DNA from: Doris montereyensis | Lineage: Eukaryota > Mollusca > Gastropoda > Nudibranchia > Dorididae | Reading direction: 5' to 3' | DNA: 64,000 nt | NCBI GenBank assembly: GCA_037039925.1 | Contig: JAXRKP010000216.1 | Coordinates: 7,501-71,500, forward strand | In this document: positions 47,501-57,472 of the stretch, one piece after another | How the letters are laid out: each line of letters begins with the position of its first letter | Position numbering within the stretch: position 1 is the stretch's first letter | Notes under the pieces: model-generated | What the model was told of the DNA's origin: nothing | Seen by the model: the letters and a program-made list of their open reading frames with translations, nothing else | Database searches by the model: none | Program-made: the position numbers and the translations under genes

Positions 47501-50500
47501 GGAGACAAATATTAAAGAGGCCTACCAAGGAGGAACTGACGATGAGCAAAACTTCATTCAAAATCTTAGTTTGTTTTTATGCACTTTCCTCAAAGAACAT
47601 GCACAGATTGTAGAAAAGAAAGCTGATCTTCATCCTCAACTGATGGAGGTACATTTCTTTCCCAATTAATCTTTCATAAAATTATTGCTAAAACAATTCA
47701 ATTTTTGTGTATTAGAAAATAGACCTCAGACTGTTTATTTACCTTAAATCTAGATTTTTATGAAAAAAAGAGCTTATATCCATTTAATTTTTCTTTTCAT
47801 CAGTCTCTTCATTACCTGATCCTCATTTCTCACGTGGAAGAGGTGGAAATTTTCAAAATATGTTTGGAGTATTGGAGTTCATTATCAGCAGATTTGTACA
47901 GAGAGAATCCCTTTTCTGATTCCTCTTCACCTTCCATCATATTTTCACCACTCCGCTCTCAAAACCAAGAAATGCCTGCGCGGAGACAACTATATAGCCC
48001 TGTTCTTTCTAAGGTTTGTTTCCTAAGAGAAGTTGTTTATGAATTTAATCTTAGTGTCACCCACAGGAATTTTCATCCTGATTGATTTCATCATAAGACC
48101 ACTGTGTGTCAGTTTGGTGCAAAAATGTGTTTTGTTGTAGTTGTGTTGTTTTTATCTGACTTATCCATGTATTATAGCCGTAGCATCTATTCAGTCTTCA
48201 CAAGTTTTTAGATTACATGTCTAAGATGTTGGCAGGCTCTACTGGTAGAGCCTACTTCTGTCCTTTCACTCTGTTATCTTGCTCTTTCCTCTTAATTTAC
48301 CCTGAGATCACCTCACACGGTGGACAGCATACATTTCAATCAATCAATAAAGGGGTCTAACCTAACACTCTGCTGACTTGAAGTTATCATTATTAGTCTG
48401 GCCATTAAGTTTTTTCACACAATGGAATTGAATACGTTTATCTTTATCACATGTATTAAAAGAAACAAATAAAAGGGATTTTTCATCCATCACCAACCAT
48501 GGTCATGGTCTTCCAGGATCTAGCTATTCATAGTGTATAAGACCAATAATAATCAGTGTTTGCAGATAATTGTATGTGTATAACGAGTTAATGTACTAAG
48601 TGAAAGGACCTTTGATAAGTTATGTAAATGAGGTGTTAATAGTTATCATTTCAGTGCCTCTTGGGTAAAGGAGTTAACAAGAGTGGTTTCTTTATTGTTT
48701 ACATTCAGACGTAAATTAATATTGAAAAATGTTTTGAATGTCTCAATTATAGATGCGCTTGGTAATGATATCTCGAATGGCAAAGCCAGAGGAAGTTCTT
48801 GTTGTAGAGAATGACCAAGGAGAAGTTGTGAGAGAATTCATGAAGGATACAGACTCCATCAATTTGTACAAAAACATGAGAGAGACATTAGGTAACTACC
48901 TGATTTTATTATTTTTACCTGCTTCTATTATTTATTCATTTTTATACCAAAGTCAAGTGTTTTCTGTCTTCATGCTCTGATCCTTGTCTTCCTTCTTTTA
49001 TTCTTATCTTTCCAGTGTATTTAACTCATCTTGACTATGCTGACACAGAGAGTATCATGACAGAAAAACTCCACAGTCAAGTAAATGGCACAGAGTGGTC
49101 CTGGAAAAACCTTAACACTGTAAGTCATAGAAATTTTGTAGGAGTTTAGTCACAAAACTTTTGACATTGCCCCTAGTGATCAGCGAATCTAAAGCCAAGG
49201 ATAATTTTTTATCATTCTGTAGACCATGCGTTTTCAAAGTTTAGTTTTATGTTCATTTTATCTATAATACATCATTTGGCATTTAAAAAGGTAATGGTAA
49301 AATATCTGAGAAAACCTCAAAGCAGCTTTCATAAATGGTTTTTAATTCATTCATTCTTGTGATAAAATCCTGAGAGCATGTTTGGTTTTTTTGTATTTTA
49401 TTTTACAACAGAGGTTCTTAACCTTGTTGGATGTACTGTACCCGCAAGTTTCATACATGTTTTCACCGAACCTGCAGGGGACACTTATACAGTGTGTGTA
49501 TCTTGACCTCGACCGAACCCCTGAGACTCATCAAACTCAGGTTAAAGACCACTTTTATAAATGTGCTTGTTTGTTTTCCTCAGATTTGCTGGGCTATCGG
49601 GTCAATCAGTGGAGCAATGCATGAAGATGATGAGAAAAGATTTCTAGTCACTGTGATCAAGGTAAATGAGTACAGTAAAAACGAAAAGTAAAGAAATGTA
49701 ATTCAATCGCACAAATTAGAAATCTGACATCAAGCTCTAGACCAGTCAGCTGTGTATACTAAAATCTATATTTGCGGAATTTAAGCAAAATTTCTTGTTT
49801 TAGATTTACATAAAAATATCTGCGCCAGGAATTCTAGTAAGAAAAATATAGTGTTGATTAGAGAGGCCTTTGAAATTTGTCTTTAACTTGTCGTGAACAA
49901 ACAGTCTTGTTTTAGAAGGATAATTTTGAATCTGCAAAATGATCAGTTCCATCGTATTCATTTTTCCAGGACCTGCTCGGCTTATGTGAGCAAAACGGGG
50001 CAAGGACAATAAGGCCATCATTGCCTCTAACATCATGTACGTTGTGGGACAGTACCCAAGGTTCTTGAGGGCGCATTGGAGATTCTTGAAGACTGTTGTC
50101 AACAAACTTTTTGAATTTATGCACGGTGGGTAGCTTCTTTCTGGTGTTTGTTTTGTTTGGGTTTTTTTACATACCTGAAAATGCTGACAGGCATTGTTAG
50201 TGCAAATATCATGCTAATCCATATGTGATCACATTTGGTGAGTCTAGTCATTTTTAAGATAGTTGCCTTTTATAGACAGTTGTTTCTATTGCACCGTGTC
50301 AGAACAACTGACACTTGTGGTTGAAATTATTGACAGTCCCTTTTCTTTTTGAAAAAGTATTTATTTGAAGTCATTGTTTTTTCTTTTTCAGAGACTCATG
50401 ATGGTGTACAGGATATGGCATGTGACACATTCATTAAGATAGCCCAGAAATGTCGAAGACACTTTGTCCAGGTTCAAGTTGGAGAAGTCATGCCTTTTAT

Positions 50501-53500
50501 TGAAGAGATCCTCAATGGGATTAACACCATTATTTGTGATTTACAGCCCCAACAGGTGAGATACCTTGTACCTATGTTGACTGTTTATGTTCAGGCTAAT
50601 ATTGAGATAAAACAATTTGATTGTTATTTATCTATAATATTTATACCCCTTTTTTGTGTAGACATGTACAAAGAAATATACCTTTGCATAGGTGAATGTC
50701 AGAATCATTACATTGTCCAGCTTCTTTTGCCGTTTGTCTTTTTCACCACTGCCAAGTCATTTTGTTTTGTTTGAGTGTTGTTTTTTAAGTTTCTGATGTG
50801 GTTGATATATGTTTAAAAACATTACTATGAAAGAAACATTTTTTCGGATATTTACAAGAAATCAGACTGTATCGCCAAATCTAGAAGACTAAATATTAAT
50901 AATTTTTCAGCCTGTGTTTTTCATAATGTTTGCAAATGTTTATGGAAGTTTTTTGTTTTTTTTAATACTTCATATTCTACCCAGACAGTTGTGAGTGATA
51001 TTATAAGTTGGTTACAAACCCTGAGATCACTGCCAGGGTGGACATGGTTTACTTCAGATAAACTATAATTTTTATCTTTTTTTTTGTGGGTGATTTATTT
51101 TATATTGGTTTTCAAGTAAAATTATTTCAGCATTAACACTTTCCATTTCTCAACAGGTCCACACATTTTATGAGGCTGTTGGTCTTATGATTGGTGCACA
51201 AAATGATCAGCTGGCACAAGATCATCTTATTGAACGTTATATGCTCCTTCCCAATCAAGTAAGTTGTATAAGTTATAAATGCAAACCTGGGGGGGGGGCT
51301 TGCCTGCAGGAACAATATTTTTACATCCACCTGGTGGTGTGTATGGGGTTGTCTCGTTATGACAGGTGTGTATATGTCTTTTTAAGATGTTAGCACCATT
51401 TTAATTCTATGTGACCAATCTATGTTGATCGACCAGTGATATTTCAGCAAATACTTCTTGTCTCCACCCTTTAAATCGCAGGGAAAATTGTAAATAAACG
51501 AAGTAGGATGGATTTTTAAATTTATGTCTTGCATCAAAACTGTCATTTTTGCATTGAATATGTCAATGAAGAATTGTTTATGTGTGTATTTTGTAAACCG
51601 GTCCCAAAATTGTTCTTGTTTTCAAATTTCTTTTTGGCCATAGCTGATGTTACTCAATGCCGCCATGTCTTGTGAGGGACAGGCGCTCAATTTTTTTTTC
51701 ATCTTTTAGAGAATGCAGATATGTACTCTCTGATTATCACAGATTTTGTTTCATTTTGCGAGTTATGAACATTGTTTGAAATTGATGTTTATAATATTGG
51801 CCTATTGACTTCATCAATTATAATTCTAGTCTCAGCTCAGTAGATCATTAGTACGTAAGTGCCCAAAATATGAGTTAATTTACATTTTGTTGTTGTAGTG
51901 AACTCATTTGAGAATATGTGAATGTATGTCTTACATATACAGATTGATTTGACATAAACATACAAGTGAGAACAAAAACATGGCAGTTATGCTTCAAGTA
52001 TATGGGCCATTGGACACTTTTAAAATTTGTATTTTATGAATCATCATGGATTTGATTTTCTCTTGTTCTTTTCTCAGGTTTGGGATGGCATCATCAACCA
52101 AGCAACCCAAAATGTGCAAGTATTAAAAGACCCTGAAGCTGTGAAGCAGCTAGCCAACATATTGAAGACTAATGTTCGAGCATGTAAAGCCTTGGGTCAC
52201 CCCTATGTGGTTCAACTCGGCAGAATTTACCTTGATATGTTAAATGTCTACAAGGTATGTATATATTCCTGTTTATGCTAATAGGTTGACTCTTCTTTCT
52301 TTTTTTATGTCATGGATCTCTTCCATTCCTTCTACTGCTATTCTTTATCTTAACATTGGGATTGCATTTGTACAGTTTTTAATTTAGTGCATAATCAATT
52401 GACTACCTTTCAATTTATTTATTAGCTGTATGTATATTAATTGCACAGGTCATGAGTGAAAACATAAGCAGTGCCATAGCTACAAATGGGAAAGTGTGAC
52501 CAAACAGCCATTGATTCAGTCAATGCGGACAGTGAAAAAAGAAACTCTCAAGCTGATTTCAGGATGGGTCAATCGTTCAAGTGACCCAAAGATGGTAAGT
52601 AGATGTTCTATTATTGTTTTGTGAGAGGGGGTGAGGGTGTTAAAATATGAGCTTCTTGATTATCAAAGATTTCAAGCCCACTCCTTTGTTTCTAAAACTG
52701 AGTGGACAGGGAAAGGGAAATGCTGGTAGGTCCCACCTTTCCTTCTCTTGCTGGAGTTTCATCTCGCTATTATTTCTCAATGTATCCTGAGATCACTGTT
52801 CACAATTCACTTTGCCTAGATGATTCTTACGTCAGAGAGGTTACCTGTATCTAATGGCTGGTTCGTGTTTTTTGTGCTGTGTTATAGATTTAATCTACGT
52901 AACTTATGATGTAAAGATGTGAAGCCTATATATTCTGATAAAGTGTTGTTAATAAGCAAAGTAACACTGTTGAGTTTGAAAGAGCTGTCCTAAAGCTATG
53001 ATAAATAAAGAGCAAAATATGATTGGCAGCTGTGGTAAATTTGCGTAAGAATAGCCCGTACAATGCTTCTGCTACTATCGTGTCCAAATTGCAACACATT
53101 GTCTCTTTGTAGCATCAACAACACGCTATTTACGTAAGGTACATGGGTGGTTAAGACAATTCACTTCAATAAAAAAATCCTTTTGTTCTCTGTAACAGAA
53201 GGGTCTATTCTTCACACCTTGAAACCTAATCTTCTTACCTAATCTACTTGGACTTTACCAAGATTCACTAATTTGGAAGCAAGCATCAGTTTTCTCTAAT
53301 ATGATTGGCTGGCCAAGCCAGTTTAAGCTTTATTTGAGTCAATGCGTGGAAATACAATGAAAATAGACACTTTGAGGGCATCCCGGTCAATGCGGCTAGC
53401 AGGAGGAAGACGGGTATAGCCGGCTTTCGCACTACACGGTTTGTTAGTGAAGCACGGAAATAGTCGGTCAGCGTGCCACAAGTGAATGAACGAAAAACCT

Positions 53501-54489
53501 GAAAATGGTTCGATCGGTCCTGAAATTTCATTTTGATAATGTTCTCATGTGTAGACAAGACCTTTTCGTCTGGTTCTTAATTTTTTTATTTCAAAGAAGC
53601 TGCAACTCTTTAGAGTACACTCCCAATATCCAGATGGTAATTTCAGACATTTTTATATCTTTTATCTGATTTAGTTTCGGAGTTAAGAATTAATTTCTGT
53701 TGAGAGAACTTTTAGATTCACAAATATACATTGTTTTCTACTCTTCCACTCATAGGTAGCCAAAAACTTCATACTTCCCCTTCTTGAAGCTGTTTTACTG
53801 GATTATCAACGTAATGTACCTGCTGCACGGGAACCGGGAAGTCCTCAGTACGATGGCTACTATCGTGAACAGCTTAAAGGTACAGTATGTTGCCTGGCAA
53901 GTGTATGGGCACTCTAAAATTTTGTTTTCTCTTGAATTGTCATGTTTATTGCTTTATGGTGCATAGATGTATATTGGCAATGTAACATATGTTTTACCAT
54001 GATTATGAAAAAACTTGTGTGCCTCTCATCGTTGTTTCATTTTTGTTTTCATTTTTTTAGGTTCACATAATCAAAGATATCCCCCAGATTTTTGATGCTG
54101 TCTTTGAGTGTACATTGACCATGATTAACAAAGTGAGTATACTAAATATTGCTTAAGCTGTAACTTTGCTCAGTAAGGCATCATTTTATTATTTGTTTTC
54201 CAAATACATATTTGATTTAATTATGATTACATCTTTATTTAGTTTTGTTTTTTGGTTTTTTTTTGTTGTTGTTGGGTTATTGGTTTATTGACATGGACAG
54301 AATCAGTCCTTTCAGTGAGGGCTAACAATGGAACCATCTAAAGCAGAATGCCTTCCTTGATAAACTGCTATATTTTCAACCTGTTTAACACGGAAATCAG
54401 ACAGTAAAATCTGCTCCCTTACTGCAATTTAATGTCTAAAATAGAACATTTCCTTCCAACAAAAATACAGGCACACACACACACACACA

Positions 54490-54588
<99 letters not shown>

Positions 54589-57472
54589 GATCTACAGACA
54601 ATATAAAGGTCGTAATGTATCCCACAACCTCCTTATATCTTTTCTACTCATAATTTTTACAGGATTTTGAAGAGTACCCAGATCACAGAACAAACTTTTT
54701 CCTCCTATTACAAGCAGTTACGCAACACAGTTTTCAAGGTAATGTTCCTTCAGATCATGGGTGTCGCTATTCGGTTTAAACCAGAATTCTGTTTTTGACA
54801 AATTCTGTAAAAAAAATCTCCGGTTTGGCAATGTTCTCAAACAGTCGAAACTTTTCTTTTTCTTCTCTTTTCATAGACATTAATACAATTGCATTGTACA
54901 ATAGGTGCGATGTATGCCTATGTTGCACGATTGGGAGCATTTTCAGGTTTGGCAAAATTGAAAATTTAAAGTTCAGGTTTCAGTGGCCTTGGGTGCTCGC
55001 ACCCTGCTTCAGATTTTATCAGTATTCCACACCTGAACTTTTATCCATGTTTGGCAACTAGATATTGACAATTATTGAACTTGCTCACGCATCAAAATAT
55101 TTTTGGGGCCAGCTAATCGTCTCCTCGCTTCTGTCATCGCTGCTTGTCCGGAAATATTTTGATATAGTGTTTAGATCACATAATTCTGATGCATGCTGTC
55201 TTGGCACTTAACAAATACGTTGTATTGTAAGTTAAGGTTACGTGTCTTTTCCTGGGGTTTTTTTAACAAACCACTCACCATCTGCATTACTCCATGCCCA
55301 CTGTGTTATGATCTTCAGCCATCACTTAATGGTTGCAGCTTATTTGGAAAAGACATCTAGTTCAGAGTGTAGTCTGTTTGAAAAAGATTTGGTGTGTTTA
55401 GACAATGTGACGCATTTGAAGATGTAAAGATTATTATTGTCACTCTAATTTATTTGATTTTGAAATCGAAGATTTCACCTTAACTATTTCTACTCTGCAG
55501 CTTTATTGAACATCCCTCCTGCTCAATTCAAGCTGGTTCTGGATTCCATCATCTGGGCATTCAAACACACTATGAGGAATGTGGCTGACACCGGCCTTGA
55601 TATTTTGTATAGCCTTTTGCAAAACATCTCTCATGAAGATTCTACTGCTCAGAGCTTCTATCAAACATACTTCACAGACATCCTGCAACATTTGTTTTCT
55701 GTCATTACAGACAGCTCTCACACTGCAGGCAAGTGCCATGAATTCTAAGATTTCAAGGATCATTTTTACTATGAGTGTTGCTTAATTTTCTATTTGAAAC
55801 ATATTCTTATATTTATTAACTTCTTTTTTTTAAATCCTTTTTCGTGATGTCCATCTTCTTTAAGGCCTCTTTAGGCATAGAAAATCATATTTCTCTCATC
55901 TTATCCCAACCAATAAAAAATATAACCATTTGCGTTTTATTACGACAGGACTCACCATGCAAGCGACAATTCTAGCCTACATGTTTAATCTGTTGGAATA
56001 TGGAAAGATCACATCTCCTCTAAGCCCCAGTCATCCTGCATCCCAGAATGTTGGCTATGTGCAAGAATTTCTGTTGTCATTATTGAAGACCGCATTTCCT
56101 CATTTGAATGAGTAAGTTTGTTGTGGTCTTCTCTTTCATAGCTTAGCTTTGTTGGAAATCAATGTGCAGAAGAGAGACTAAGCAATTGTAATTTATGATA
56201 GAATGAAGAAAGCGGGACGAATAGTCACCCAGCGTGCCCAATATACCAGACATCTTTTTAGCTTTGGCCGATATGTGTTAGTGAGAATGTACTGGTTGTG
56301 ATACATAACAACAGTTACTTATCTTGAATTTTGTTGTTGTAACGTGGTTGTGTCTTCTTTCACATCTTTTGTCTTGTCTAATATTTGATTTTATATTACC
56401 ATACCAGGCAACAAATCAGGATCTTCATTCAGGGCTTGTTTGGTTTTAATCAAGATTGTAATGCTCTCAAGGAACATGTCAGAGATTTTCTTGTGCAGAT
56501 AAGAGTGAGTATATTTTTCCTTTCTGTATTCCTCCATACATCCGATACAAATCCTGGTTATGTAATGTAAAGTGCATATTTTACATTGTTTTCAAACTTT
56601 CTACTTCTACCTTCATGACATAAAGCGAACTTGATTATGTTTATTTAAATGTTTTTAAAATTTCAGTTACATGTCAACTGTTTGACCTCTTGGGCTTGTT
56701 CTATGTATTCATGACTTCAAGTGTAAGAAGTATGAGTTTTTGCGATTGATCGTTTTTGCAAGATATAAAAGGTTAAATTTGGTGTTTTGGCCCATTTGAA
56801 AAAATTAACAAATTTTCGATAATTAAACTATTCGTGACTTCGTTTAATATTGTCCTGCAGAAATGATTTTGGTATCAAATTACTCGGGTACTAAAGTTCT
56901 TTCCATTGGTAGCAATTGTTTTTTCATTGCTTACACTTGAGATTTCCCGGTTTGGACTACCTACTATGTGTCATTGCTTGAGTGGCCTTGACCATTTCAG
57001 CTCGTCTTGTGGCAAATCTGCATCATCATATCTGCTTTTAGTTTAAGGGTTGCATTATAATATTTACTTGTTTACATTGATTCTTTGCTATTATTTGTCA
57101 TTTTTCACGTATGTTCCGCAGTGACCAGCCAGATGAAAATGTTCATAGTTTAGGCGTAAAGCACATCTGTACTAAAAGTAATTTATCTCACCTCCCATAA
57201 ATTTATTGACAACCATTGTGTGTGCTGAATTTAGATTTAGTGGTTTATTGGTTATTGTAAATGAATAATCTTTGTTCTAAACACATTATTACAATGTCCT
57301 CTTTTTCCTCACATCAACCTTTTAGGAGTTTGCAGGTGAGGACTTGGAGGATCTGTACCTTGAGGAAAGGGAAATTACCATAACTAGTGCACAGGAAGAG
57401 AAACGCAAACAACAGCTTGCTGTTCCTGGAATTGTGGGCCCTCATGAAGTTCCAGAAGAAATGCAGGACTGA
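38448..57472 (+). CDS. XPO1: Exportin-1 (CRM1), 25 coding exons
   Basis: This is the nuclear export receptor that binds leucine-rich export signals together with RanGTP and carries proteins and RNPs through nuclear pores. About 1,081 residues are predicted against 1,071 in human. Every exon from [10 protein letters not shown] to VPEEMQD aligns with vertebrate XPO1 in order. The N-terminal importin-beta-type region lies at about 47-115. HEAT-repeat arch exons follow, and the H9-loop segment [20 protein letters not shown] is in exon 11. The groove cysteine (LCEQ, human Cys528, the leptomycin B target) is kept at about residue 537, and the C-terminal helix region is in exons 21-25. ATG 38448 gives an extended N-terminus. 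ATG 38472 is nearer the human start and could be used. Three one-base indels (exons 14, 18, 19) break the frame but conserved protein resumes each time. All introns are GT-AG except intron 22 (GC-AG). A non-coding 5' exon must exist, because 38433 is an acceptor. Confidence 0.97.
39213..39390 (+). CDS. XPO1: XPO1 exon 2
   Basis: Residues 46-105 ([20 protein letters not shown]). The acceptor is a tandem TAGCAG, so a one-codon-shorter form starting at 39216 is equally possible. Donor GTAGGT, phase 1. Confidence 0.95.
41063..41169 (+). CDS. XPO1: XPO1 exon 3
   Basis: Residues 105-140 ([28 protein letters not shown]). Donor GTAAAT, phase 0. Confidence 0.97.
41318..41433 (+). CDS. XPO1: XPO1 exon 4
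   Basis: Residues 141-179 ([31 protein letters not shown]). Donor GTATGT, phase 2. The following intron carries a TIR element. Confidence 0.97.
41493..42400. mobile_element. Non-autonomous TIR DNA transposon in XPO1 intron 4
   Basis: The left end CAGTGGAACATGTTTAAACC and the reverse complement of the right end CAGTGGAACACGTTTAAACT match at 18 of 20 positions. Both ends are flanked by TA (41491-41492 and 42401-42402), the target duplication of Tc1/mariner/pogo-type elements. Internal TAAACCGAAA words repeat near both ends. At 908 bp with no transposase motif it is a deletion derivative or MITE. Pogo/Tigger-like affiliation is suggested by the CAGTGGAAC start only. Confidence 0.85.
44266..44380 (+). 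CDS. XPO1: XPO1 exon 5
   Basis: Residues 179-217 ([32 protein letters not shown]). Donor GTATGT, phase 0. Confidence 0.97.
44919..45038 (+). CDS. XPO1: XPO1 exon 6
   Basis: Residues 218-257 ([30 protein letters not shown]). Donor GTATTT, phase 0. Confidence 0.97.
45228..46030 (+). repeat. Pair of ~62-bp direct repeats in XPO1 intron 6
   Basis: TTCCTCTTTTTCGTTCAGAT, then GAAATATCC, TGCTTTTTTCAGCATTCAG at 45228-45290 recurs as TTCCTCTTTTTTCATCGTTC, then AGATGAAATTTTCTCC, CAATGTTCAGTAG at 45966-46030. The two copies are about 740 bp apart. They may bound an inserted element, but no coding remnant is visible between them. Confidence 0.55.
46592..46646 (+). CDS. XPO1: XPO1 exon 7
   Basis: Residues 258-276 ([18 protein letters not shown]). 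Short exon of 55 bases, donor GTAATG, phase 1. Confidence 0.96.
47177..47253 (+). CDS. XPO1: XPO1 exon 8
   Basis: Residues 276-301 ([20 protein letters not shown]). Donor GTGAGA, phase 0. One of the less conserved exons compared with human. Confidence 0.95.
47490..47648 (+). CDS. XPO1: XPO1 exon 9
   Basis: Residues 302-354 ([35 protein letters not shown]). Donor GTACAT, phase 0. Confidence 0.97.
47804..48013 (+). CDS. XPO1: XPO1 exon 10
   Basis: Residues 355-424 ([34 protein letters not shown]). A few residues longer than human in the Ser-rich loop. Donor GTTTGT, phase 0. Confidence 0.96.
48236..48335 (-). repeat. Dispersed repeat, family A (copy 3, reverse) in XPO1 intron 10
   Basis: The plus strand reads CTACTGGTAGAGCCTACTTC, TCTTGCTCTTTCCTCTTAAT and CCCTGAGATCACC, the reverse complement of family A. 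Confidence 0.65.
48753..48891 (+). CDS. XPO1: XPO1 exon 11 (H9 loop)
   Basis: Residues 425-471. The run [20 protein letters not shown] with [12 protein letters not shown] is unchanged from human, as expected for the regulatory H9 loop that controls cargo release. Donor GTAACT, phase 1. Confidence 0.98.
49016..49119 (+). CDS. XPO1: XPO1 exon 12
   Basis: Residues 471-505 ([33 protein letters not shown]). Donor GTAAGT, phase 0. Confidence 0.97.
49407..49550. mobile_element. Possible hAT-type MITE fragment in XPO1 intron 12
   Basis: CAGAGGTTCTTAACCTTGTT matches the widespread CAGNGGTTCTTAACC terminus of hAT-derived MITEs. The opposite end was not identified. Confidence 0.35.
49584..49661 (+). 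CDS. XPO1: XPO1 exon 13
   Basis: Residues 506-531 ([20 protein letters not shown]). Donor GTAAAT, phase 0. A hAT-like MITE end lies about 170 bp upstream. Confidence 0.97.
49970..50125 (+). CDS. XPO1: XPO1 exon 14, cargo-groove Cys, one-base deletion
   Basis: Residues 532-584. DLLGLCEQ carries the groove Cys (TGT at 49985-49987). The next codons read CAAAACGGGG where CAA AAA CGG GG is expected, so one A is missing from the run at 49992-49995. The +1 frame then gives [20 protein letters not shown] to NKLFEFMH. The exon is 156 bases where 157 are needed. Confidence 0.95.
50392..50555 (+). CDS. XPO1: XPO1 exon 15
   Basis: Residues 584-638 ([40 protein letters not shown]). Donor GTGAGA, phase 0. 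Confidence 0.97.
51157..51258 (+). CDS. XPO1: XPO1 exon 16
   Basis: Residues 639-672 ([26 protein letters not shown]). Donor GTAAGT, phase 0. Confidence 0.97.
52078..52254 (+). CDS. XPO1: XPO1 exon 17
   Basis: Residues 673-731 ([35 protein letters not shown]). Donor GTATGT, phase 0. Confidence 0.97.
52449..52594 (+). CDS. XPO1: XPO1 exon 18, one-base deletion
   Basis: Residues 732-780. [15 protein letters not shown] is followed by GTGTGACC, which reads Val-stop. One missing base at 52494-52498 (GTGGTGACC expected) restores [20 protein letters not shown]. The exon is 146 bases where 147 are needed. Donor GTAAGT. Confidence 0.95.
52700..52815 (-). repeat. Dispersed repeat, family A (copy 4, reverse) in XPO1 intron 18
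   Basis: The plus strand reads GCTGGTAGGTCCCACCTTTC, TCATCTCGCTATTATTTCTC and TATCCTGAGATCACTG. A shorter related stretch (CCCTGAGATCACTGCCAGGG) lies at 51019-51038 in intron 15. Confidence 0.6.
53756..53879 (+). CDS. XPO1: XPO1 exon 19, one-base insertion
   Basis: Residues 781-821. [12 protein letters not shown] is followed by an extra G in the run at 53836-53838 (CCGGGAAG for CCGGAAG). [14 protein letters not shown] then resumes. The exon is 124 bases where 123 are needed. Donor GTACAG. Confidence 0.95.
54061..54132 (+). CDS. XPO1: XPO1 exon 20
   Basis: Residues 822-845 ([19 protein letters not shown]). Donor GTGAGT, phase 0. Confidence 0.96.
54471..54588. repeat. (CA)n-(TC)n-(AC)n microsatellite in XPO1 intron 20
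   Basis: CA at about 54471-54491, TC at about 54492-54572 and CA to about 54588, a symmetrical composite tract. Confidence 0.97.
54663..54738 (+). CDS. XPO1: XPO1 exon 21
   Basis: Residues 846-871 ([19 protein letters not shown]). Donor GTAATG, phase 1. An (AC)(TC)(AC) microsatellite ends about 75 bp upstream. Confidence 0.97.
55501..55728 (+). CDS. XPO1: XPO1 exon 22 (GC donor)
   Basis: Residues 871-947 ([51 protein letters not shown]). The exon ends GCAG|GCAAGT, a GC donor, phase 1. Confidence 0.97.
55949..56111 (+). CDS. XPO1: XPO1 exon 23
   Basis: Residues 947-1001 ([34 protein letters not shown]). Donor GTAAGT, phase 2. Confidence 0.97.
56408..56504 (+). CDS. XPO1: XPO1 exon 24
   Basis: Residues 1001-1033 ([28 protein letters not shown]). 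Donor GTGAGT, phase 0. Confidence 0.97.
57326..57472 (+). CDS. XPO1: XPO1 exon 25 (last coding exon)
   Basis: Residues 1034-1081 ([38 protein letters not shown]), stop TGA at 57470-57472. The ending corresponds to PGIFNPHEIPEEMCD in human. Confidence 0.97.
   Translation, partial: EFAGEDLEDLYLEEREITITSAQEEKRKQQLAVPGIVGPHEVPEEMQD

Noticed and set aside
49806..50124. Minus-strand frames of 99 and 70 residues
   Set aside because: They are antisense shadows of XPO1 exon 14.
55503..55763. 86-residue minus-strand frame
   Set aside because: It is the antisense shadow of XPO1 exon 22.
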